The notes under the pieces are model-generated. The model searched no databases and was not told the origin of the DNA. It saw nothing but the letters and a program-made list of their open reading frames with translations. Shown here piece after piece: positions 11,069 to 22,036 of a stretch of DNA of 64,000 nt (the first letter of the stretch is position 1; each line of letters starts with the position of its first letter). The translations under genes were made by a program, and so were the position numbers. Source of the DNA: Anthostomella pinea. Lineage: Eukaryota > Ascomycota > Sordariomycetes > Xylariales > Xylariaceae. Location of the stretch: the NCBI GenBank assembly GCA_963556695.1, contig CAUWAG010000018.1:868001-932000 (forward strand). Reading direction: 5' to 3'.

Positions 11069-12160
11069 ATGATGCTCACCTTCGTGCTGCTGAAAAGCCT
11101 CGGGGCGTTTCGCCGCCGCAATAAGCAGCATGTCTACCCCTCGAAGCCACGCTCGTTCGAGGAGTACCGCCGTTATGCCCGCGACCTCGTGGAGCTCCAC
11201 GAGGAGGCAAACCGCGGGCACGGCATAAAATGGTTCTACCGAGAGAACCAGCTCGTCGAGAACGACATCAAGGCCTTCGCACGAGGCGAGCTAATGAACA
11301 TCCACAACAAACTGTACGTCATGGCCGTTCTCGACGAGTTCCAACTGCTGCCGCACTACGTCGACTTGCTCGTGGATTGCATGGGCCTGAAGCACGCGGA
11401 CGGGGCTGCAAATTGCGCTGCTTGGTTGCCCCAGAGGGATGGAACTTCGGAGCTGATAGAGCAGCGGGATTCCTTATTTAAGCGGGTGCGCGACAAGCTT
11501 TGGTGTTCGTGGGAAAAGCTTTCTTGGCATTCCGGGCAATACAACACGCCCACGCCAATCGTCCCCTTCATCTACCTCGCGACCTGTGTCAACGAATCCA
11601 CCACCAACGAAACACAGGTCAAGGCCCTGCTGCACGCGATCGACATCCTCGACAAGAAGTTCTTCTTTCTTCGTTTGCAAAACGGTTGCGTGGGTCCCTT
11701 TCCACCACATCCACCGGCACCGGGACAGAAAGACAGCCACTCTACCTTCGCAGCTGTACTTACTGAACTCAAGCGTGGGAATCTCGACTTGAGTGAGTTT
11801 GAGTCGCGAAGGGACCTTTGGCGGGATTTGTTTAGCAAATCCGACACGTTCATGGATGATCTGTTCGGTCCGCGCACTGTCGACGAGGACACTGCCGACG
11901 AGGAAGCAGAAGACGAGGAATCAGCAGAGGAGGAATTCTTTGACAAAGGATTCTTTGACGGGGATCCCTCTGACGGGGATTCCTCTGACGAGGAAACCGA
12001 AGACGAGGGGGCAGAAGACGCGGCTGCAGAAGATACGGGTGCGGAAGACGCGAATGCAGCAGAGGAGGGATCCTCCGACGAAGGATTCTTCGACGGGAAT
12101 TTCACCGACGAGGAATCCGAAGACTGGATGACATCGGAAGGATCGGAAAATGGGGAATAA
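11069..12160 (+). CDS. orphan protein with a long repetitive acidic tail
   Basis: No known domain is recognised. The frame is open from an ATG at 10814, but the 85 residues before the MM at 11069 look like translated leader, so the start is placed at 11069 (363 aa). The N-terminal two-thirds is a basic/hydrophobic mix with helices (FEEYRRYARDLVELHEE, NKLYVMAVLDEFQLLPHYVD). From about residue 270 the protein becomes a degenerate Asp/Glu/Ser repeat (EDE-A, DGDSSDE, SDEGFFDG). The matching DNA is a GACGAGGA-type minisatellite, so tail length may vary between isolates. GC-rich codon use in the first half supports real coding. No function is proposed; a lineage-restricted gene in an accessory region is likely. 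Confidence 0.6.
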   Translation: MMLTFVLLKSLGAFRRRNKQHVYPSKPRSFEEYRRYARDLVELHEEANRGHGIKWFYRENQLVENDIKAFARGELMNIHNKLYVMAVLDEFQLLPHYVDLLVDCMGLKHADGAANCAAWLPQRDGTSELIEQRDSLFKRVRDKLWCSWEKLSWHSGQYNTPTPIVPFIYLATCVNESTTNETQVKALLHAIDILDKKFFFLRLQNGCVGPFPPHPPAPGQKDSHSTFAAVLTELKRGNLDLSEFESRRDLWRDLFSKSDTFMDDLFGPRTVDEDTADEEAEDEESAEEEFFDKGFFDGDPSDGDSSDEETEDEGAEDAAAEDTGAEDANAAEEGSSDEGFFDGNFTDEESEDWMTSEGSENGE

Positions 12161-12538
12161 CTATGCGGTCCTACGACAGACATAAAGGCGGGTTTTGTTT
12201 ATGAGACGACTATGTAATAACTGCGAACTATCGTCGTATCCGCTGGTCTTATCGGCATTGCAGGGGGCCAAGAAAGTCACGACAGAGCGCTCGTGATGCT
12301 GCCAGGAAGGCATCTAGAACCTAGGTAGTCGTCGTTTTCGATGAAAGTATTCCATAGTTTCTTCTTTATGTCGCTGTACACAAAGAATAATTGATAAAAT
12401 AAGTGTCCAATGCGTCTCTTGGGGCCGATGGTGAAGTCTTTGTCATGGGCTTTAACTTAGAGGCAAACTAAACATTCCACTTCTTGGTTACTTCAGACTT
12501 ACACTCACCACTTGATTAGACATTGCAGCGCATCAAGC
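12161..12538. other. intergenic, no gene seen
   Basis: Short convergent/tandem gap with nothing recognised. Confidence 0.6.
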
Positions 12539-13549
12539 ATGACGCTTTTACCGCCAATACCAGGGCCAAAATTACACCCATTCTTCTCGGATCGCGAGAC
12601 TTCATCTACCGAATGGGTTAAAGAGATTGGACAGGGCGTCGACGCAGTAGTATGGAAGGTCGAGATAGCCGGAAAATCGTATGCATTGAAACTGGTAAGT
12701 TGATTTCCAGACTCCCAAGCTCTTCTATTCATTCTCCTTATTGAGAAACCGAAGTTTATGCCAGCCAGATATGACCTCGGTGAATGCATCGAGTGGGGCG
12801 ACAACGACGACGAAGACGCCCGGATCTTCGAGAGCCTCGAATCGTACGAGAACGCCTTCTTCAGCGAGTGTCGCGCCTACGGTCGGCTCAAAGAAGCGGG
12901 AAACGAGGCCCTGGCCGTCCAATGCCACGGCTACATCTTGTTCACAGGCTCAGCCGATGACCCACCGTCCAGCGGTGAAGACCCCCTACGTCTCCGCGAC
13001 CCCAGGGACCCTCGACCAATGCGAGCAGTCGTCAAAGACCTAATCGACAGCTCAGTCCCGAATTTCACCAGAAAAATGGTGCCCGGTATGATGAAGGACC
13101 TCGAGGGCATGCACCGGATCGGTATATACACAGGTGGCGACCTCCGAGAGGACGCCTACCTCAACGGCAAGCTGGTCGACTTCAGTCGAGCGCAGACTGT
13201 GCCAGACGAGCGGATGGGAGGCAGCAAAATGTTAACAGATCGCGATGACGCCGCCATGAACTTCACCGTCTTCGACTGCATAATCGATCGCTGGAACGAG
13301 GAACACCCTCCGAGAGAGCAGATACGACACAGGTTCCTTCCTAATCTAGAAATCATCTGGCGTCTGCGAGGTCGCAAGCGGGCTGTGAGAAGGCGACGCC
13401 TGGATCCGTGGGGCTTGAAGCGGTTTAATCCCGTGGACTACGATTGGGAGGGTGCTCTGGCACGGAGGGAGGCCGCGGGCAAAGATAGGGGCACGAAACC
13501 TCGCGTAGGCGTTAGCGAGTCGGGCGTTATTAAGACGCAAAGAAGATGA
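12539..13549 (+). CDS. FTA2-like (kinetochore Sim4-subunit-like, kinase-fold) protein
   Basis: Two exons, 12539-12694 and 12755-13549, separated by a 60-bp intron (GTAAGT / GAAG), give 316 aa. The N-terminus LPPIPGPKLHPF, then a lobe-1-like EIGQGVDAVVWKVEIAGK and YALKL, match the FTA2-like family that is common in ascomycetes. These proteins resemble a kinase N-lobe with the conserved Lys in YALKL, followed by ECRAYGRLKEAG and VQCHGYI. A C-lobe-like region contains YLNGKLVDFSRA. The name comes from the fission yeast kinetochore protein Fta2, but many paralogues are not kinetochore proteins, so only the fold is asserted. An in-frame ATG 27 bp upstream (12512) is possible; 12539 fits the family start better. 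Confidence 0.75.
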
Positions 13550-13928
13550 CCGACGGCTACAACGGCCTGGGGTGGGCACGAGGCTTCCAGAGTCTCACAA
13601 GCTAACCTGAGAGGTCTAAGTGATGAATTGCAAGCTCCTTTATATATGAAGGGGTAGACGTTGCTCTGGCTGAACATTAACACCGGTACATTGGCCGGAA
13701 GAGTCCAGGGAAGTCAAAGCATTCAAACTCGGGTATGTCTACCTGAGTAGCAATGTTAAAGTCTTAATATCCCTTAGGATGGGGATTGCCTTTTTTTACC
13801 TGTTACTTTTGATTTTTCTTGCTCGCCCCGGGATTTATTGAAGCTTGCCTCCAATGTGGGTTTGCCTCCAACTCGAAGTTCATGAGTTTTACCCGAAGAT
13901 CCATCTCTGGCTCAAGGTCCCGACCAAC
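13550..13928. other. intergenic between convergent genes, no gene seen
   Basis: 3' flanks of the FTA2-like gene and the C2H2-RRM gene. Nothing recognised. Confidence 0.6.
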
Positions 13929-16900
13929 TCAATCCACGTCAACGAGACCCCTTCGTGGAGTTGAGTTGACACTATCCATGACCTTGTCGTCGCTTAATTG
14001 ATATGCGTGTATCAACGAGGGGTCCTGTCTACGGAGATTGACATTCTCGTGGGTTGATATATACCGGGGACCAGAGTCTGGCTGCATCAATCGAATCTCA
14101 ATGTCGGAGCGAACACCCAATGGATTCTTGGGAAAGCTGAGGCGAATACCACCCTTCGTACTGTTATGGAGAGGATGCCCGTACAGTTCGTTCAGGGCTT
14201 TAGGCGCAAAGGAAATATCCTCGAACTCGACGAAACACATAGGACCATTGGTCTTGGTGCGGAAAAGGAGACGCTTGTAGCCACGTTGCTTGGAAAATAT
14301 GGCCTTGAGCTCCTCCTCGGCAGTATCAATCGGCAGATTGCCGACATAGAGCGTGTTGCACGGAGGGTTCTGGTCGGCAGGATTCACAGGTGGGTATTGG
14401 GACCGCTGAAACTGCTTGAGCTCGGAAGTCCTAGCAATAAATGCAAATGGGTCCTGAGGTTCCCCAGACAGCTCCAAAGGGCCGCTTGTTGAAATCATCT
14501 CTTTCTCAGGCTCTGTGTCTTGACGATCTGTTTCCTTGCCGAAGTGTCCTTCGTACTGCTGCCCATTTCCTCCAGGGGAGGAAATCAACGACGACTTGGA
14601 GGTATCTCCCACGAGTTGCTCTCCCTGTTGCTCAGTGACTGCGATAGACTGGCTGCCCAAGGCACGCTCAGCTTCATCTTTTTTATACTTATCGAGCTGC
14701 TGCCGCAGCTCGATGCTCTTTCGCTGGAATAGCGACGCCTTTGAAGAGTCGCCCAATCTTTCTAGGTGTTGGACTATGTCCTGGTTGGCCTCGACTTGTA
14801 ACTCGAGAATCTCACGGTTTTGTCCATCTGGTTGATTGGGCTCCGGATCGAAGGTGTCTTCTACGTCGGTGTTTATCGCGTCTTCAGCCTCCTTCTCGCG
14901 GTACAAGCTCTCGGCGAAGGCGGCCTCCGCGTCCCTAAAGCGCATCCTCTCTAACTTCTGCTTGAGGCGGCGATCGTGATCATCCTGTTCGTTCTTTTCA
15001 CGGATGGCGTCGAGCTCCTGCTTGGCGTAGCGCAGCTCGCGCTCCTCGTGCATAGTGCGTTCGTGGAGCCTCTCGTGGCCCTCGATCTGGGCGACGAGTT
15101 TAAGCTCCTGCAGCTCCATCTGGGCGCGCTCGATTCCAGAACCATTATAATCCTCTGGGGAAAGTTGTGCATCCGGAGTATCGTCTCCAGGCTTTCCGTA
15201 TTCAAGTGTGGTGAGTTTTCGCTTCCCTATTTGGCGATCTGTGTCATCCCCAGCGTCATCTAGTTTTGCCTGTACATCATCTTCCGTGGTCATGTCGCTC
15301 AAGCGAGAGCGCTCTTCGTGGGAAGATTGGCTCATATATCTGTATAGCTCCTGCCTGAAGTCGCTTGGTACGGAATCCATGTAACCCCCCTCGAATAGCT
15401 GCTCGGTTAAACTGATACTCCTGGCACTCTTGTCCTGGGCATGTCATTCGTATCTTTTAGTTCCGCAAGAAATTCTTCGAACGTCAATGAAAAGGGGTCT
15501 TACAGAAGCAGTGTCATTGATTTCCTCTTCCCCTTGACTTTCACCATCTTCGTCACTGTCGAAGCCAATGCTCGCAGGAATCGCGAATAGAGCGAGGTCT
15601 TCCTGATGGCGACCGACATGGCGACCGTATTCTTTAGCGGATGTCAAGACCTGGCAGCAGAGAGGGCAAGTCATTTTGTCGTTGAGTGGTTTCGGGCGTT
15701 CACACAGGGTCATGGTGGACTCCAAACGTTCTTCTGGCACCAAGCCGCGGTGATGTGATCTGAGATGACCTTCGAACGCATCCACAAAAGGAGCTTGACC
15801 TGGCGGGCAGAAAGGACAGACCCAGAGCTTCCAATGATGCTGCATGTTGTGTACCATCCATTGGTGGCGCCGAGCAAAGTCACGTCCGGTATCTGGACAA
15901 CTCGGAGAAAGGCAGATGTAAGGCCTTAAATCTGAGAAGACGTGTTTTCTGATTCCACTGTCAGATTTGAGACTGGACTTGGAAGAATGGACTTCCGCTT
16001 TTCCCCAAGGAGACCAGGGTAAACGTACCTCCATGAATCCTCCGATGTTACTGAGACAATCATATAGCACAAAGGACACTCAAATGGTCCTTCTGATGCC
16101 GCAGCTGGCAAAGGAGGCACACGAAGCCTTCCGGACCTTCCGAGGGAGGTAGCGTAGGACGTCTGTGTGATCCCACTATCAGACAGCTCATCTTCGTCAA
16201 CATGACCCGAAGACCCTTGTTTCAGCTGTTGTGGTATGGAAGATGCGATTGTGCTTGGCGCGCCATCGTTGGCGACCACTGGCTGGGCGCTTTCGGCTGA
16301 TTCGAGTCCCATGGACAGCTTGATATGATGAGAATGTCTGTACTTGAAGTATTGACGTCGACGGGTGATTGCACGCCCAAGCCGCTTTGTCAACGACTTG
16401 TCTGCCGCGCCAAACTTAGATTGTACGTGTGAAACGTCGTGGGGTTCGAAGTCAGAGAGATCGACACCGGCGCCCATCATAAGTCGGTTATGCGGCGCTG
16501 GGTTGCGGATAACCTGCGAAAATCTGAAGAGGCAGTCGATTATCTCGGTGACATCAGCAGATGTTTGCGCAAGTTCAGAATCGAAGCCGATGTCCAAGTC
16601 GGAAAGATCGATAGATCCTTGATCATCCTCGTCATCCTCGTCAGACTCATCATCCGCCTGTTCATCTTCCCAGGGGGTCTTCTCTCCAGTCAGGATTGAT
16701 GAAGCTTGGAAGGTCAGAGGGCTCATTCTATGACACAGCGACATTGCGGAGCCATACTCACCGTTCTGTAGAGCAGCATGTAGATCTTCCAACAACCTAG
16801 TCACCTCTATCTGAAGATGAGATGCGTCGCGGAGCCGGTAATCTAGGGAACTTCTGCCTTTGTGATGTGCGCCAATATTTCCAGACCATAGTTTCAACCG

Positions 16901-17035
16901 CGTTTGGCAATTGACTATCGATGCGAGTTGGGTTTGCCTTGACTGATCCCCATTAGGGTCATTGGGCATAGAATTGAATTCCTGGAAATTCTGGAGGCAC
17001 TGCGAGACTCGGTCCGAGATGAATAGGGCCGTCAT
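13929..17035 (-). CDS. C2H2-finger / coiled-coil / Whi3-like RRM fusion protein
   Basis: Three exons (16029-17035, 15504-15948, 13929-15434) join in frame to 985 aa (GTACGT/TCAG and GTAAGA/CCAG). The N-terminal third has an acidic patch ([15 protein letters not shown]). Degenerate C2H2 fingers follow (ECPLCYMIV then [59 protein letters not shown]); this finger set is widespread in Pezizomycotina. Residues about 584-662 are a charged coiled coil. Residues about 844-927 form an RRM with RNP2-like LYVGNLP and RNP1-like [11 protein letters not shown], ending [14 protein letters not shown], very like the RRM of yeast Whi3/Whi4 and fission yeast Scw1. Without the second intron the locus would look like two genes. 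It is divergent from the DUF7580 gene, 258 bp apart. RNA binding is inferred from the RRM; the role is unknown. Confidence 0.8.
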
Positions 17036-17293
17036 CGTGAAAACAAATGGGATGGGTCCTCGCGGTGGGAGTGCCGTTGCTTGCTTCCCCTCACGACAAG
17101 GAAGTACAGTGCCGTGTCACACGTGACTGACTCTTGCTTCGCTTATATGCCGGTCATCGAATGCAACCGGTTCCGATCGGCACAGCCCCTCGAGCGATAT
17201 TACTGACGCGGCTGCCGTCACAAGGTTGCACGCGCCGTTCCCCTCAATTCCATGGTACATCGATCAACAACAAGTCGTTAACCAGACATCGTA
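17036..17293. promoter_or_regulatory. shared bidirectional promoter region
   Basis: 258 bp between the start codons of two divergent genes, the C2H2-RRM fusion and the DUF7580 protein. It contains GTCACACGTGACTGACTC, a near-palindrome around a CACGTG core at about 17115-17132. Confidence 0.45.
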
Positions 17294-19290
17294 ATGTCTG
17301 GTTTCGAGGTCGTTGGTGTCGTTCTGGGGGCCCTCCCACTTATCGTTACTGCCCTGGAGCATTACTCGGAAGGTATAAACACCATCATGAAGCTACGACG
17401 GTACAAGTCAGAGGTAGATGGCATTGGTCGACAACTGCGACAGCAGCAAGCCATTTTCATCAATTGCTGCGAAAGGCTACTTGATGGCGTCGTGACCGCA
17501 GAACAGGCCGAGACTCTGATAAGACGTCCAGGCGAAGGTTCTTGGTCATCCAAGGAAACGAAACGTCTGATCAAGGTGCGACTTGGCAGTGACCTAGAGG
17601 ACTTTCTGAGCACAATTGAAGATACACGCAAGAAATTGATCACGATTCAGCGAAAGCTGGATCTTGGGCCGAACGGAGAGGTATGTTGATTCATCCTTTG
17701 CGTGTCACGTCCAATTCCACCGGGCCAGCCAAAGCTCGTTCTTAGTATCTCATCGCTTCATAATGGTCTTCGTATCCCCACCAGCAATTTTCCGTGGATG
17801 AAGTGGTGGTTGGCTTCAGGTGTAGTACTATTCCAAGCGGTATACAACCTGCTGAAGCTCGACATGTCAAACACAAAGACAGGCAGTCTATCAAGAGAGA
17901 ATTCAAACGCGCGAGTATTGTTCTCGTGCGAGCCGAGTACACGGAAACACTGGACTCGATCCATCGAAACAACCAATATCTCAGCGACATTCTGATACAC
18001 AGCCTTGATGTTCACATCAGCAAGAGGAGACGCAATCAGACTCAAAAAAGGATTATAAGCCTTCTTCACAATATATCAAGAAGTATATATCATACCTTGC
18101 GTTCGAGCATATCTTGCAGCTGTCCAGAGACCCACAGAGCCAACTTGGAGCTGACCAAGCCAAAGCTGGTTGCCGAAGACGATGATGAGCAACTTGCCAG
18201 CCAGTTCAACTTCCGAGTAGCTCTAAGCTCGGAACGAAGCGATGCCGGACTCGGGCCGACTACTACAGGCTGGAAAGAGATGATATTACGCGTTTATGAG
18301 CAGGAGACCTACTTGACCGAGCCAGAGCAGCCCTCCCGCCGACCGACCCTAGCAAAGCCGAGGAAGAGCGTCAGGTTCTCAATTGTGGCTAAATCACAAG
18401 ATCAGCCGCACATGGTGGCACACACCGAAGATCTGAGCAGTGCCTCTTTTGGCCTTCGTGGGGCCGTGGCAAGTGTTGCGTTAGACAACGCAATCGCAAT
18501 GGGCCTACCTTCCTTGATATCGAGATTCTCGAGTGGCCTTCCCCAAGTAGTCGACATATGTCGAACTCTGGCGGACGCCCAAAGCCAGCCAACGGTGGAA
18601 TGTTACGGATACCTCACCGACACTTTGGTGCAGTCACGCAGATTCGGTATATATCCGGCCCAAACATCGGACACAACACGAGCTTGGCCAACCTTCACTC
18701 TACGTGATGTTTTGAATGACAAGAGCAAAAGTCTTCCCAGCTTGTGGTACAGGCATCAGCTCAGGCTAGCGGTGGTCTTGTCTTGCAGCGTTCTGCAGTT
18801 GTACAACACACCCTGGCTTCCTGGCTTACTAACAAGCAAAGACGTCTTGTTCGTTCGACAGAACGACAGGACAGTGTATGACCGACCATACTTGGCGAAG
18901 CGGCTTCCAGAAGATACTGTCAACACCTCCACCCAGGTGACGGCCGCAGGCCATACGCCAACGGTCCAGAACCCAACGGTATTTTACCTTGGAATCTTGC
19001 TCATCGAGCTCCTACTCGGGGACACCTTGGACAACATACGCACAGCAAACAACTGGAAAGTTGACCCAAATGTTCCCGAGCTAGAGCGCGATTTCGACAC
19101 TGCGCAGAAGCTCCTGCCGCGCGTGATGGAAAAGGGGGAGGCCAATTATCACACCGCCGTTAAACGCTGCGTCAACTGCATGTTCGAATCTGAAAATGCT
19201 GGGGACCTGGAAGACGCTGCGTTTCGGCAGGAAGTATACGAGAAGGTCGTTGGGCCGTTGGAGGAGGGTCTGCAGCTCACTCAAATGTGA
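17294..19290 (+). CDS. DUF7580 / HeLo-like domain protein
   Basis: Exons 17294-17680 and 17785-19290 (GTATGT / CCAG, phase 0) give 630 aa. The N-terminus MSGFEVVGVVLGALPLIVTAL is the hydrophobic helix typical of fungal HeLo-like and DUF7580 proteins. A helical region follows, with a Ser/Pro linker near residue 300 and a C-terminal module. That module contains WPTFTLRDVL, LWYRHQLRLAVVLSCSVLQLYNTPWL and NPTVFYLGILLIELLLGD, which is characteristic of DUF7580, a degenerate kinase-like C-lobe. Such proteins are often neighbours or relatives of fungal NLR and prion-signalling proteins involved in self/non-self recognition. No catalytic motif is visible. The function is inferred only from family context. 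Confidence 0.75.
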
Positions 19291-19404
19291 GGGAGCAGTG
19301 TTAGCGACTCATTCAGGTGCTACTCTTTATCAAGGAGTTCAGGAAGGCCACGCAGGACGACACAGAAGCAAGCATGTAAGGAATAGACACAACGCGATGG
19401 ACTA

Positions 19405-19677
19405 TCATGACTTCATCGCCCCAGCAGCGGCATGCTTGGCCTTCTCCTGCTGGTCCAGGGTCCACCGCACTGTGCGCTTGACACCGTCGCTCAGGCTGAC
19501 GAGGGGCGCGTAGCTGAGGCGCTTGCGAGCCTTGCCAGTGTCGTAGTAGCGCGTCATTGAGCTGAAGATCATGCGCTGGCGGTTGAAGGTGGGCTTCTTC
19601 CGCAGGATGGCGAAGGCGAAGCTCGCCGAGGGCCCCGACCATGACACACAACTCGCGGCTCATGATTTAGGTGCACT
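19405..19677 (-). pseudogene. C-terminal fragment of an ERG26-like sterol/3-beta-HSD dehydrogenase
   Basis: The minus-strand frame ending at 19405 reads KKPTFNRQRMIFSSMTRYYD, then TGKARKRLSYAPLVSLSDGV and KRTVRWTLDQQEKA. This matches the C-terminus of fungal C-3 sterol dehydrogenase (Erg26, 3-beta-HSD family). Only about 80 codons remain. The Rossmann N-terminal domain with its TGxxGxxG and YxxxK motifs is absent; upstream sequence runs into the 3' flank of the neighbouring secreted-protein gene. I read it as a truncated, non-functional duplicate, or debris left by rearrangement. Confidence 0.65.
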
Positions 19678-19884
19678 TCTAGGCTGCTTCTAGGGGAGCC
19701 AGGATTGGCTTCTATGCGACTTCAAGTTGCCAATGTCAATTAGTACTTGGTTTTCACCTCAAGGGACAGTACATGACAGCTTTCTTGGGTCCAGGCCACT
19801 TCACGTCCCTAGAAGGCCATCTTCCCAGCAATGGCAGATACCAGCACACTCAGCCCTCCATCATGTCCCCAAGCCCAACCTATA

Positions 19885-20264
19885 TCACTGGCCCGCCTCA
19901 TCCTCCGAACCAGCCAAGCTCACGAAATGCATCCGCAGGCCCTGTTCATTGTACACCTCCACCGTGCCATCGTCCGCGGTGCTCGGAAGCCTTCTGAGCA
20001 GCAGGCTGTGAACTGTAAGGCAGGGGGGCGTGTCAGCAGATATTACATCATGGTCAATTCAGACATACGCGCAGGAAAGGAACTGCAGCGGTCAGGATCA
20101 CAGCTCTTGCCGGAACACTGGGTGCATCCGGGGAAGCAGCATACACCGCCTTGGTTGGAGGCAAGTTCCGTCGTCGGGATTGGCTCGGCGAGGGCGGAAA
20201 GGGGCGTGGCGCTGGTCAAGGCCAGAGCGGCGAGGAAGGTGGTGAGGGTGGCGAGGGCGTACAT
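19885..20264 (-). CDS. small cysteine-rich secreted protein
   Basis: Two exons, 20069-20264 and 19885-20012, separated by a GTATGT / TTACAG intron, encode 107 aa. Residues 1-20 are a clear signal peptide (MYALATLTTFLAALALTSA). A compact cysteine cluster follows (VCCFPGCTQCSGKSCDPDRC: six Cys, spacing CC-x3-C-x2-C-x4-C-x4-C), then a C-terminal segment containing STADDGTVEVYNEQGL and MHFVSLAGSEDEAGQ. Size, signal peptide and Cys content fit the broad class of small secreted, effector-like proteins. No family is recognised. A 1.6-kb LINE copy sits about 170 bp upstream of its ATG, so its promoter is split from distal sequence. Confidence 0.65.
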
Positions 20265-20425
20265 GGCTCTGGTGAGTTGAAGAGGAGGTATTCGAGAGTG
20301 CTCAGGGTATCTGCGTTGGAGCGAGTTTTTTTCAGTAAGTTGTGGGTGTGTGCTTGTGTGCTTGTCTGGATGCCTGGCTGGACAGGAAAGAGGAAGCCAT
20401 CACTAGGTCCCGACGACGGGTATAT

Positions 20426-20437
20426 GTATGTTCAGTC
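20426..20437. repeat. target-site duplication, left copy (1.6-kb LINE)
   Basis: GTATGTTCAGTC, identical to 22037-22048. Confidence 0.85.
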
Positions 20438-22036
20438 GCAAATCACCTTCGAGGACTATGCAAGACGGTCAAAGGACTTCCAGTAAAGTCAACCAGGAGG
20501 GCTGTGATAGCTTGTGTTATCCCTATTCTTACACACGGCTTGGAAGCCTGGTACCCAGGAATGGAAAAGACTAAGAGCTCAGGCGTGACATCAGCGTGTC
20601 GCATCAAGGGGCTTCTCAGAACGATGGATGCTGTATTACGAACGGCGATCAGAGCTATCTTGCCGGTCTGGAAAACACACCCTGGACATATCCTACATTT
20701 TGAATCACAGATTCCCCCAGCAGGAGTTCTCACGGAGTCAATAAGACGATGTCACCGCCTCCGGCTCGGACGAATAGACCAGAGACACCCTTTTGTCGGC
20801 AGGCTCTGAATATAAGCTCGCAAGGAACTGACAAGGCTATAAAAGAGATACCAGCTAGTTCCTGACTTCCAGAGACCAACACTCACTAAGCCATCGTGGA
20901 AGAAGCCCCCAATCTGTAAGGATAAAGACAAAAAAATAAAGCTCTTCAAACAATGGCTATGGGGGAGAAACGTGAACACTGACCTTGTCATCTACTCGGA
21001 TGGATCGCAGCTGGACGACCAAGGCACAACCCGCACTGGATGTGGTTTCACTATCAGGAAAGGCGGCATTACACAAGAAGTGTATCAGGAAAGGGCAGAC
21101 TTCTCCAAGCAGAAGTGGTAGATGCTGAAGTCCGTGGCGCTCTCTAAGGTCTTGCAGCAGCCAGGGCAATTGGGCGCGAAAAACGGCTGTAAATCTGCCT
21201 TGACAATACGTCGGTGGTAGATGGGCTCAATGGGACTCCACCCGAGACATCACAGAACATTTTTCTACGATTCCAAGAACTCGCCACAGCACACACTCCT
21301 GGGGTGACCGTTAAGTGGATCCCTGGACACAGAGATATCGATGGTAACGAAGCTGTTGATATATTAGCAAAAGAGGGTGCCATGCTAGAAACAGAAGTAA
21401 TGAACCTTCCCATAATCTCTTGGGTAAAGAGAGATCTCAAAAGAAAGGGCAAGAGAGAATTTGATCAATGGTGGGAAGGTCGATCAGAACCTAGGTATCA
21501 AGAAGTATACTTATATATAGTAATTAAAAGGGACCTCATATCTTTTAAAAGGAGTATTTTACACAGACTTCTAGCGGCCAGATCTGGACATGGCGACTTT
21601 GCTGGATACCACGAACGTTTCGGGCATACAGACTCAAATGACCACTGCAGCTGTGGTAAAAGGAAAACACTACAGCATATTTTCTTTTGCGAAAGGCTTA
21701 GGAAGAACTGACTGCTGCCCAGGTACGCGCCTCGGGCAGCCTGTTTACAATACCTGGGGGAGAGGAGCGTGGAATGAGCAAGATTTGTGGAGAAGAGCAA
21801 GTTCTTCTCATCAATCTGCCCCCGATAGATAGCTATTTTTGAAGGACCAGATGGATGACCTTAAAGTCATGCCACCGCAACAGCGGGGATGGGCTCGTGA
21901 GCGGATCTGACTGTACATAGTATCTTGATACCTCCACAACCCTGCGATGCAGAGGCTCTGGGAGGCGTGGTTTGCACTACTGAGGAGCAATCCCCCACGT
22001 TAAATACAAACAAACAAACAAACAAACACAAACAAA
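20438..22036 (+). mobile_element. 5'-truncated, decayed non-LTR retrotransposon (LINE, Tad1-like)
   Basis: About 1.6 kb. From the left end the translation reads the end of a reverse transcriptase domain (ILTHGLEAWYPGMEK). An RNase H domain follows, with its first catalytic Asp in VIYSDGSQLDD and its end in WIPGHRDIDGNEAVDILAKE. A CCHC-like C-terminal finger (HCSCGKRKTLQHIFFC) comes next. The frame is broken by several stops and shifts (for example near 20838, 21120 and 21215). The 3' end carries an (AAAC)n tail, and a 12-bp direct repeat GTATGTTCAGTC flanks it. RT followed by RNase H with an A-rich tail is typical of fungal Tad1-clade LINEs. The element is dead because its 5' two-thirds is missing and the remaining frame is disrupted. 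Confidence 0.9.

Noticed and set aside
11572..12183. 203-codon minus-strand frame opposite the acidic tail
   Set aside because: Ser-rich translation is the mirror of the GAC/GAG repeat; a shadow frame.
15444..16079. Separate small C2H2 gene distinct from the downstream RRM gene
   Set aside because: A phase-correct 69-bp intron (15435-15503) joins both frames, and the upstream frame gives no natural C-terminus.
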